DNA of 38,092 nucleotides from the IMG/VR virus record IMGVR_UViG_3300048591_000279, positions 1 to 38,092 of that record. One strand, written 5' to 3'. Below, one piece after another: positions 30,719 to 38,092 of this stretch. A model generated the notes under the pieces. It was not told the DNA's origin and ran no database searches. It worked only from the letters and a program-made list of their open reading frames with translations. This stretch comes from a virus. A program made the translations under genes and the position numbers. Numbering within the stretch: the first letter of the stretch is position 1; each line of letters opens with the position of its first letter.

Positions 30719-30928
30719 TCATTCCTCATGCGTCAGTTTGGTCAGAAACTTTATTGCCGCACCGATCAGGTTCACAATCGGCAGGGCGATCAGTTTGAAT
30801 CCGTCTGGCAAAGGTAGTGCCGTAATTGCGCCGGATACGGCCGCCGACAATGCCAATGCTGCATCCCCTATATCCCGCCATTTTTTAGGCGTGGGCTTGT
30901 TCCAGTTTGATCGTTTAACGGTTGTCAT
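30719..30928 (-). CDS. Holin-like protein
   Basis: 69 residues; basic N-terminus (KPTPKKWRDIGDA) and two hydrophobic segments (ALALSAAVSGAITALPL; LIALPIVNLIGAAIKFL), a layout common for Bacteroidota phage holins. It would form pores letting the endolysin reach the wall. ATGA overlap with the upstream gene. Confidence 0.75.
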   Translation of the reverse strand: MTTVKRSNWNKPTPKKWRDIGDAALALSAAVSGAITALPLPDGFKLIALPIVNLIGAAIKFLTKLTHEE

Positions 30929-31215
30929 TTCGTACCTCCACGTTTTATGACATATTTCATATAATTCGATTCAAATACCAACTCGTCTGGATAAGCCTTT
31001 CGTAACGTTTGGTTTACTTCGCCAAAATCCCGGCTCATTTCGATCACTTCCTCATGCACCTCGCTAATCTTTTCAGCGTTGTTTTTCAGTGCGAAGGAAT
31101 GCCAACCGAATATCAATACAATAAGCACAACAAACCCAGCCATGTAGAGTTGTAGTGTTTTGGCAACCATTGAATTTATCGTTTCGGCAATCGTTTGTTT
31201 TTCTTCTTCGCTCAT
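30925..31215 (-). CDS. Single-pass membrane protein with coiled coil
   Basis: 96 residues: N-terminal helix, transmembrane segment (LYMAGFVVLIVLIFGWHSF), then a periplasm-facing or cytoplasmic helix with charged residues (EEVIEMSRDFGEVNQTL). Could be an inner-membrane spanin or lysis regulator. ATGA overlaps on both sides. Confidence 0.6.
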   Translation of the reverse strand: MSEEEKQTIAETINSMVAKTLQLYMAGFVVLIVLIFGWHSFALKNNAEKISEVHEEVIEMSRDFGEVNQTLRKAYPDELVFESNYMKYVIKRGGTK

Positions 31216-31760
31216 GGCAGGATTTTTAATTGGTAAGTAATTAATTGAGTTGCATGACAGTTGCGCCCTTCGTCATCGGCTCCACCGTACCAACCGCCGC
31301 TAATCGTGTTGGCGGTGATCTGATCCGGATAGGATTTAACGATTGAATCATTTAGAAGCCATTTAACGCCGTTACGCGCGTCAATGGTAAGGTAGTACCA
31401 TTCATCCGGTTTAACGGCCTGTATTACGCCCATACGACCCGATTTAGACGGTGCTTCGCCGTTAAGCCACAGATAGTATCCGATTTCGAGCCGTTCTTTG
31501 TAGTGCCTCCAAACAATAGCGGCGCCGTCCTGATGGGGATTGAGTGCGCCCAAATAGATCAACTTCGACCAGTCGCCATCGCATTCCGGTCGCATTTGTG
31601 GATACAGGCAAGTTGAATCGAATTTTACCGCTATGTTCAGTACAGGGGTGTTTGTTGAACATTTGAAGTACGGCATAGGTGTACTTTTGTCAGGCTGTAC
31701 TGTGACTTTTTCGCAGGACAGGCAGGCTATAACCAGACAGATGGCGGTTAGTGATCTCAT
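31212..31760 (-). CDS. LamG/concanavalin-like lipoprotein
   Basis: 182 residues from MRSLTAICLVIACLSCEKVT at 31760 (ATGA with upstream). The lipobox offers Cys13 or Cys16. The rest is a beta-sandwich (jelly-roll) with aromatic loops (DGAAIVWRHYKERLEIGYYL; DEWYYLTIDARNGVKWLLND), typical of LamG-like carbohydrate or protein binding domains. Encoded between fibre and lysis genes, yet exported. It might block receptors on the lysing or infected cell. Confidence 0.75.
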   Translation of the reverse strand: MRSLTAICLVIACLSCEKVTVQPDKSTPMPYFKCSTNTPVLNIAVKFDSTCLYPQMRPECDGDWSKLIYLGALNPHQDGAAIVWRHYKERLEIGYYLWLNGEAPSKSGRMGVIQAVKPDEWYYLTIDARNGVKWLLNDSIVKSYPDQITANTISGGWYGGADDEGRNCHATQLITYQLKILP

Positions 31761-33799
31761 CCGATATTGATTATTTGCGGCCATTTGCAGTAACTTTTGA
31801 ATAACCAACCCGTATTGCCTCCCCCGTCAACCCCGCCCCGTGAATAGAAGCGGTTGGCCGTAGCGTTGCAGGATTTAACGTCAAGAAAGTGCGTTTGGTG
31901 ATAGCCTGTTCCGGAGTAAACCAAGTTGAACGGCGTGGCAGTTGTGCTGTCAAGTGAAGCGTGGTTTGCGGCGGTTCCTTCGCTGATCAGTTTGCCTGTT
32001 ACCGTTTGCGTTGAACTTTGTGTTGCCTGTACTTTTCGTCCTGCTACTATATCCAAATCTTTGTATGTGTTATTGCTAGATATGATGAAGCTGCCGGTGT
32101 GTGCGCCGGAAAAGCGGACGATGTTGTAGGTTTTGCCACCGCCTAAAAATGTTATGCTTGCCGATCCTGATATAGGATTAAACAAAATAGTTGATCCTTC
32201 TGCAATGTTTGTTGCGACATTTACCCATGTATTTCCTGTCGTTCTAGTAAGTTCAATAATTCCGTTGCCCCAATACACAATATTATCCGTATATCCGAAA
32301 TTGCCTGATCCACCCTGCATGGATAAGCACATCAGATTATAGTCGTTTAAGTCAAATGATCCTCTTTGTGGTTCAAAATGGAATGTGCATACGATATTAG
32401 ATTGGGCGGTATATGTGCCATTTTTTGCAATAATTATAATATAATATGTTGTTTTGCCGTAAGTATTAACATTATAATCACCCCTCCCAGCCAACGTCAA
32501 TCCGAAATTCCCACTCGGCGTGATATTATCCCCCAAAACATAATGCCCATAACAACTGATATTATTCCCCAGCGCCCACGTCATCGCCTGCGTCTGCGCA
32601 CTCATATCAATCGATCCGATTCTCGGACAGTCCATCGTCAGTGTGCCTGTGCCGGTATTCGCATCAATAACCGCGCTGTCTTGTGGCAATGGTACTCGGG
32701 ATTGTGTTGCCCCGCCTGAAGTTGTGCGCCATTTGGTTGCATCGGATACGTTGCCCACCCCGACCCGATACGCCGTTACCGCAGCCGGGAAGGTTATGCC
32801 GGAATTGCCGCCACAGTTGCCAATGTCGGTCTGGGCGGAAAAGTCACGGTTGGCCGTACCCGCTAAGGTAATGTCCCGAAAGTCGCAGTTGGTGATGTTG
32901 GTCGTGCCGTTACAGGTGATGGTGCGGGCGGTGCCGATGGTGTTGGATTGGACAAGGACGCGGTAATTTGTGGCGTTGGCTCCGGTGATGGTGAGGGTGT
33001 TGGTGACGGTGATATCCCCAACCATATACATATTTGCATTAATACTATTTCCGCTCGTTCGCGTTAAATTACGACAAGTAAAATATCCAACACCACCTCC
33101 CATAGCACCAACCGTAGTAATATCTAAATCATAAAATGTTTTTCCTGCGCCCCTACACCAATCTGCACCGCTTATTATTTTAGACGTTCCGGCATCAACC
33201 GTTAACCCCGCATCCGAATTGCCAAACTGTAATCCATTGATTAATGTTATTATGCTTGATCCAAGTGTAATTCCCCTTGTTCCGGTAGTTGGATTTATTA
33301 TACTTGAAGCAGTAATATTTTTACTGTTAGAATTAAAAGTACCATTTACAAGATAAATAACAGAAGGTGTTACCATATCATCCCCATTCGTCACCGTAAT
33401 CCCCACCCCGTCAATGTATAACCTGTTCCAAGTGTGGTAAGTATTCCCATTGGTTGTGATCGTCCCCGTGCCTTTGTAGTAAAAATAGGACGTTCCGGTA
33501 AAGTTGTACCGTGAATTGGTAGCGTGTTCAGTCAGGTTGCCGTAAATCGAAAAGGTGTAGACCGATCCGGTGATGGTGCAAATATTATCCAATCCGCTCG
33601 AATCCAAAGAGGCACAAGCGGAATTAGCGTCTAAGGTCAGTACCAACGAGCCGGACAAAGACGCGGCATCCATTATCACCGCATCGGATGAAGTCGGGGC
33701 GGTTTCTCCCGTTGACCCGCCACTACTTGCCGACCAAATCGAGGTGTCGCTCCAATTCTTTGTGCCTCCAGACCCCGCAACCAGATACCGATTAGCCAT
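31757..33799 (-). CDS. Fibre/appendage protein with Gly/Thr-rich beta-helix repeats
   Basis: 680 residues. The start MANRYLVAGSGGTKNWSDTS is typical of phage appendage proteins, followed by long runs of Thr/Asn/Gly/Ile strands suggesting a parallel beta-helix. No signal peptide. It overlaps the upstream gene by 8 nt. A tail-fibre or tailspike role fits. No catalytic motif seen. Confidence 0.75.
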   Translation of the reverse strand: MANRYLVAGSGGTKNWSDTSIWSASSGGSTGETAPTSSDAVIMDAASLSGSLVLTLDANSACASLDSSGLDNICTITGSVYTFSIYGNLTEHATNSRYNFTGTSYFYYKGTGTITTNGNTYHTWNRLYIDGVGITVTNGDDMVTPSVIYLVNGTFNSNSKNITASSIINPTTGTRGITLGSSIITLINGLQFGNSDAGLTVDAGTSKIISGADWCRGAGKTFYDLDITTVGAMGGGVGYFTCRNLTRTSGNSINANMYMVGDITVTNTLTITGANATNYRVLVQSNTIGTARTITCNGTTNITNCDFRDITLAGTANRDFSAQTDIGNCGGNSGITFPAAVTAYRVGVGNVSDATKWRTTSGGATQSRVPLPQDSAVIDANTGTGTLTMDCPRIGSIDMSAQTQAMTWALGNNISCYGHYVLGDNITPSGNFGLTLAGRGDYNVNTYGKTTYYIIIIAKNGTYTAQSNIVCTFHFEPQRGSFDLNDYNLMCLSMQGGSGNFGYTDNIVYWGNGIIELTRTTGNTWVNVATNIAEGSTILFNPISGSASITFLGGGKTYNIVRFSGAHTGSFIISSNNTYKDLDIVAGRKVQATQSSTQTVTGKLISEGTAANHASLDSTTATPFNLVYSGTGYHQTHFLDVKSCNATANRFYSRGGVDGGGNTGWLFKSYCKWPQIINIG

Positions 33800-34145
33800 T
33801 TGTCACCTCCTCACAAAAGCACGGCACGCCCAACCCGCCGGAATAGACCACATAATACTTCACCTCCGCATCGGATAGTTCCGCGCTGACCCGATCCGGG
33901 TACTTTTCGCGGTACTCGGTTGCGCGGTTTTTCAGCAAGTCCATTATATCGCTCATCCCGTTTGTGCGAAATTCGCGCCAAGTCAGCACACCCGTCGCGG
34001 TCAAAATGACCCCGTTAATGTCTTTTAGCGTGTGGTTTTCATCCGGCGCGTATTCCGCATCACAAAGTTTGACCGATAGCGATGTAGTGTCCTTGAACTT
34101 ACCCGCGTCATAGGCGGTCAGAAAGGCTGTGTATCGGGTTGTCAT
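33792..34145 (-). CDS. Hypothetical tail-region protein
   Basis: 117 residues, alpha/beta; four Cys including CFCEE at the end. ATGA start overlap. It might be a fibre chaperone or connector; unrecognised. Confidence 0.55.
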   Translation of the reverse strand: MTTRYTAFLTAYDAGKFKDTTSLSVKLCDAEYAPDENHTLKDINGVILTATGVLTWREFRTNGMSDIMDLLKNRATEYREKYPDRVSAELSDAEVKYYVVYSGGLGVPCFCEEVTNG

Positions 34146-35485
34146 GACGGAAATGTGGTTGAGAATAGTAATACGACCTTTGCGCCCTTTGCCCCCGTTC
34201 CGGCTACATCACAGTCAATATAAACCTGATCGCCAGACGCGACCTGACTATTTGCGGTGATAATCTCCGCGCCTGCTGTTGCGGTCAGGCTGGTCAACTC
34301 GGTCGCGTCAATGGTCAACTTTGTGCTTAACAGATCGGTTGAGTTTTTGCGGATCTGGAATGTTGGCAGACCCGAACTCGAAGCGGTGGAAACGGCGGCG
34401 TAACAGGCTACAATATAATAGTTGTTTAGTGACGGCGGTATCATCATTTCAGCCTGACCGTCACCCGTTGCCAACGTTGTCGCCCCGTCAATCAATACCA
34501 GTTGCACCTCTTTTTGATGTGTGTGGCTCGTGATCTCTCCGGTCAGTATCTCCTCAATGTCGGACTGGGCGGCTGCGGATGAATTTCCTTCTGTGTCGAT
34601 GACAACTATACCCTCAATCGTATCAAGTCTGATGTCTTGAACGTATACCGTTATAAATTTTGTTGGATCGTAAGTTGTATCCGATATATGTTCTTTTTTA
34701 CAAATTAGGTATAACAGATATTTAGGTATTGATGCAGTAACCTTATCACCAATATCATAAACAGTTTCATCCTGCCATGCGACAAATTCAGACGGGTCAT
34801 ACGCGGGCATATAGTCAATGGCGGGAACAGCGGCGGTAACCCCACCTTCACCGTCACAGAGCGGGATGCCGGTAACGCTATCGAGCCGCAAATCGTCAAT
34901 AATATCATTAACTAATATCCATTTATCGGAATCGTCAGCGTCCGGCCCAGTGGTCGATGTGTGCGCCTCTTTGCAGATATAGTTGGAATAGACCAGCCTA
35001 TTGGTTATCAGTTCGGAAATAACGTACACAGTATCACCAACAAAATACCCTATGCCAGTTTCCCATTCATCGAAGTCGTCTATATTGTAGGCCGGCATAT
35101 AGTCAATGGCCCCGACTGCCTTTACTAACTTGCCCGATTCGGTCTTTATCAGGCCGTCATCAAGCGATGAATCGGTGTCTGTGCTTACCTCGTTCGGCCC
35201 CGGATCGCCTTGTTCGCCCTTAAGATCAGGCCCCGCAACCCCATCGACATAGATCACCGTACCGACAAAGGTGATAACAGGAGTGCTGCCATCCTCCCCG
35301 TCTGATATCTCAAAGGTGGTGGTTGTGCCGTTGGTATAGGTAATAGTATATGTTTTGACTAACCCGACCGTGCTGGTTAGTTCAATAGATGCAATGCCGT
35401 TGCCGGTCGGCCCCGTGGCCAATGTCTCCTTCGACCCAAAAGTAACGATACCAAGTATCTCGATGTCTTTTACTTCGATGATCAT
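34142..35485 (-). CDS. Fibre protein with collagen-like segment and repeated beta modules
   Basis: 447 residues. Residues ~88-96 contain DLKGEQGDPGPN, a short collagen-like Gly-X-Y run. Two related modules follow (DYMPAYNIDDFDEWETGIGY and DYMPAYDPSEFVAWQDETVY), likely carbohydrate-binding type modules, then a C-terminal beta domain. It is a fibre or receptor-binding protein. Confidence 0.7.
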   Translation of the reverse strand: MIIEVKDIEILGIVTFGSKETLATGPTGNGIASIELTSTVGLVKTYTITYTNGTTTTFEISDGEDGSTPVITFVGTVIYVDGVAGPDLKGEQGDPGPNEVSTDTDSSLDDGLIKTESGKLVKAVGAIDYMPAYNIDDFDEWETGIGYFVGDTVYVISELITNRLVYSNYICKEAHTSTTGPDADDSDKWILVNDIIDDLRLDSVTGIPLCDGEGGVTAAVPAIDYMPAYDPSEFVAWQDETVYDIGDKVTASIPKYLLYLICKKEHISDTTYDPTKFITVYVQDIRLDTIEGIVVIDTEGNSSAAAQSDIEEILTGEITSHTHQKEVQLVLIDGATTLATGDGQAEMMIPPSLNNYYIVACYAAVSTASSSGLPTFQIRKNSTDLLSTKLTIDATELTSLTATAGAEIITANSQVASGDQVYIDCDVAGTGAKGAKVVLLFSTTFPS

Positions 35486-35817
35486 GGCTTAGATATTTGG
35501 CGGTTAATTGCCCAAGTGCCGTTTATCAGCGTGTTAACAAGCGTTGTGCTGGTGTATGCCTCTACCTCGTACTCATATACGCCCGCCTTACCGCTTGTAT
35601 CCAATACCGCAAAGGTTACGTTTATGTCATTCCCGGATACTTCAGCACCGTTTGATGCGTATTTATTAACAATCAGGCGGCCCGATTTTTCGCGAATCTG
35701 GAAGCGGCCTGATTTCCCAGTCATGGAATAATACGCGGGTATGCGGAATGTGATTGTTCCGGTATCTCCTTCCCACATTTCGAGGTCAATTCGTGCTGGT
35801 TTGGTTAAATCTGCCAT
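35482..35817 (-). CDS. Small baseplate-like protein
   Basis: 111 residues: MADLTKPARIDLEMWEGDTG... resembles the N-terminal domain of upper baseplate proteins (BppU-like). Strand-rich and without membrane segments. Stop/start ATGA with the fibre gene. Confidence 0.6.
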   Translation of the reverse strand: MADLTKPARIDLEMWEGDTGTITFRIPAYYSMTGKSGRFQIREKSGRLIVNKYASNGAEVSGNDINVTFAVLDTSGKAGVYEYEVEAYTSTTLVNTLINGTWAINRQISKP

Positions 35818-35843
35818 GATATTTTTTTCAAAGTTACGAAATA

Positions 35844-38092
35844 TTACAATGTTATGATTCGGTAAACAATGTATAAATCAATAGACCCGCCGCCGGCTGT
35901 TATGTCGGCCTGTGGTTTTAACAGTATAGGTTGATTATCCTTTGCTACTTCTGTGCCCAATGTAGCAGTAGCAAAAGTAGGCGCTATTATGGTTGAACCT
36001 GTATTGACTGCGTATTCTGTTATTACGATTTGGCCGTTAAGTGATTGATCTGCCACACCCCTTGCAAATAGATTTATTCCGGTGGCCGTAAAGGCTGATG
36101 ATGAATAGTTTACTCTTACAAAAGTTAGTGCACAGTCAACCACTACCGCCTTACCTGACCCTGGTGCTGCTATTACGGTCAATGGAACCTCATAGGCGTT
36201 TTTTATTGAATCGTTTGAATATGATTTTTTTACCGAGTAAATCGGCTCTATCGCGACCCCATTAACCTGAAATCCAGTTGTGGCGTTAACTGTTGGTACG
36301 GTTAACTTATGAGCAGATGCGTTATATTGATAATAAGTTGCATCGTATTTTATTCCCTGAGGACTGGCTGTTGCGGCGATGAATACCGGAAAACATTGCG
36401 AATCACCGGTTTCCGATGCGGTAGCCACGGTAGTACCAATCTGTGCAGTTCCGGTTGTGTTTTGGTTCAGCGTAGGGAAATCACCGGCTGATGCTATACT
36501 TAATACTCCGGTTGTGGTAGTGTTTTTCAGTATCCCTGTTCCAAGTGCGCCTAATGCCTGTTCGTTTGTTAGCGTGGCATTGGCTGTTTGGGTTATGTAT
36601 GTCGCATCAACTGGAGCGCCGGCGGTAAGTGATTCAAACTTATCCCTAACGGCATCCTCTCCGGCCGGACGGTTTGAGTCTTTCCAAGTTGTCGCATTAT
36701 ACGCCCGCTTCGGTTGCTGAATTGAATCATAGACGTTTAGCCTATGTTCGATGTTTACAATATTTAGTTCGGTTGTTAATTCAACGGAATTGCCAAATTT
36801 CAAACGAACTGACCCATCCGATGGATTGTATAAAATCCCCTGCTTGCTAAAGTCGGAATTACCAAGTACCCAGTATCCGGCATTGGTTCCGGATGAAACA
36901 TACCCCATTTTGGTGTAATAGGCATTTCCGAATCCCAAAAATTCATCCCGCTGTATCCGTAAATCGGTTTTCAATGCCGCACTATCTCCGGTATTGTAGT
37001 ATAGAAACGATGTTGCCCCGGCAAAGGCAGTACCGTTTTTGTATTGCAGTTGGTTATCTGATCCGCCCGGCGCCCCGGTTGAAAGCGATTCGATCTTGTC
37101 TCGAAACGCGTCCTCCGATACAGCCCGCTTTGAATTTTTAAAAGTAGTTGCATTGTACGCCCTAAGTGCAACCAAAACAGAGTCATCTGAATTAATTACC
37201 CCGCCAAAATAATGATCGGTTATATTCAAGTCGCCATAAGTTGCCGTATTCGACCCATGCCCGACAGCACTATTTCCAATGACAATCTCATTCTGCTGGT
37301 TTTCCAATAGGCTCACTGTATTGTGACCAATGTATAGCCCACCGTTTGGCGAAGTGAGTGGATTGGTCCCGACAAAGTATTTCCCAGCTGAATTACCTAT
37401 CATGATGTTCGAGGTGCCGTCATTATTGGACTGCCCGGCAAACCCACCTATCATTATATTGGAAAATCCAGATTTTGTGCTATTCCCAGCCATACGCCCC
37501 ACAAATGTATTAACGTCCCCAGACGTTATCGAATCGCCAGCCCCGATCCCAAACGTGGTATTCTGACTGCCCTGATAAATATCGGTCGGTGAAGTGACTT
37601 GTTGTCCACCACTTCCAGCGAATAGGTTCTTTCCAAATGATCCGGTTGTTTTATTTGTTGACAGCAAAGCGGTATCGGCTCCGGAGGTGTAAAATGGCGA
37701 ATTGCCAATGCTGTGTATCCCGTTAAAAATAGGTATCCTGTTAACTGTTCCGGTTATGGTTGGCCGCGATAAAGTGTCCAGATCGTATTTAGTGGCCAGC
37801 GTGGCCAGCGTATCAGTAAAATGCAACAGCGTAGCGGAGTCAGCTGCATAGATTGGATCGGTTTCCACCCTCAGAAAAGTGAGCGTGTCCAAATCGTATT
37901 TTGTTGCGATCTGGCTAACCGTGTCCCCATAATGCAGTATATTGGCTGAATCTCCGGCGTAGATTGGATCGGTTTCCACCCTCAAAAAAGTGAGCGTGTC
38001 CAAATCGTATTTTGTTGCGATCTGGCTAACCGTGTCCCCATAATGCAGTATATTGGCTGAATCTCCGGCGTAGATTGGATCGGTTTAGATCG
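35844..38092 (-). CDS. Tail fibre protein, C-terminal part (gene crosses the window ends)
   Basis: Open to the right window end and continuing at base 410 down to 1. Two complete copies (37858-38079) and one diverged copy of the 37-residue repeat come first. Next are YadA-head-like repeats (SNIMIGGFAGQS, SNIMIGNSAGK, NTFVGRMAGNS), three related NATTFKNSKRAVSEDAFRDK-type modules, and a beta-rich C-terminal domain. It probably makes a trimeric fibre that binds the host surface. No S74-type chaperone domain seen. Confidence 0.85.
37858..38079 (-). repeat. Two 111-bp repeat units at the right end
   Basis: Units at 37858-37968 and 37969-38079. The first matches 1-111; the second has a single G-to-A difference (CTCAAAAAAG for CTCAGAAAAG). 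A third unit begins at 38080 and is cut short. Confidence 0.95.
38087..38092. other. Possible adapter remnant
   Basis: The repeat match stops after CGGTTT at 38086 and the window ends AGATCG, the first six bases of the standard Illumina adapter (AGATCGGAAGAGC). Confidence 0.6.

Noticed and set aside
1-38092. tRNA genes, CRISPR array, transposase, integrase or phage repressor/integrase module
   Set aside because: No cloverleaf, no short regular repeat-spacer pattern, and no tyrosine/serine recombinase or transposase motif was found on either strand.
31757-38092. Diversity-generating retroelement (common near phage fibres)
   Set aside because: No reverse transcriptase and no template/variable repeat pair was seen; the repeats at the ends are simple tandem copies.

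Overview
This window is most likely an almost complete genome of a tailed phage (siphovirus type, long non-contractile tail) infecting a member of the Bacteroidota. The host call rests on promoter-like boxes of the TTG / TAnnTTTG type, A-rich leaders without Shine-Dalgarno sequences, and signal peptides ending in FGQ/IGQ or a lipobox. All convincing genes lie on the minus strand, so the map reads from high to low coordinates. Many neighbours overlap by ATGA or TAATG. The two window ends fall inside one tail-fibre gene, within a 111-bp tandem repeat, so the molecule is circular or circularly permuted. The last six bases look like a sequencing-adapter remnant. No integrase, excisionase, reverse transcriptase, tRNA gene or CRISPR array was seen.

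Layout in transcription order. (1) Early/replication block, 29.4 to 14.1 kb: zinc-ribbon protein, Rad52-like annealing protein, YqaJ-type exonuclease, SSB-like protein with a DLPF tail, SF2 helicase, stand-alone DnaA domain IV protein, N6-adenine methyltransferase, PrimPol-VirE primase-helicase, a first insertion of gene cassettes (including a cytosine-C5 methyltransferase), VRR-NUC nuclease, many tiny ORFs, a radical SAM protein, a second run of cassettes, a lipoprotein, TerS and TerL, and a strong terminator at 14.01-14.04 kb. (2) Late block from 13.55 kb to position 1 and across the join to 29.9 kb: portal, a 25-residue mini-gene, prohead protease, major capsid protein, an exported capsid-adjacent protein, connectors, tail tube, tape measure, tail tip, fibres, a LamG-like lipoprotein, membrane/holin-type proteins and an M15 endolysin. 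It ends at a terminator at 29.63-29.67 kb.

Most unusual content: at 15.99-17.27 kb and 21.04-22.46 kb there are five small gene cassettes with integron-like architecture. Each begins with GTT... and ends with the exact or near-exact reverse complement ...AAC. Five junctions carry long hairpins whose arms differ only by transitions (plus one bulge), and all nine substitutions have the same strand polarity. A pair of 45-bp homologous scars marks the downstream edge of both arrays. No integrase is encoded here. Cassette cargo is small zinc-finger proteins, a ribbon-helix-helix-like protein, an acidic hypothetical and the C5 methyltransferase. The sites resemble attC but favour folding of the sense strand, so they may belong to a different or poorly described cassette system.

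Regulation: two roughly 85-bp elements with near-identical ends precede the early and late operons (29.52-29.60 and 13.75-13.84 kb). Two further near-identical promoters lie at 20.64-20.69 and 29.40-29.45 kb. All four carry a CAACA...AACAGTTAA-type motif. A small HTH-like protein (19.46-19.67 kb) is one candidate regulator. Three intrinsic terminators are visible, one of them inside the tail operon. All functions are inferred from motifs and gene order; no database search was run.
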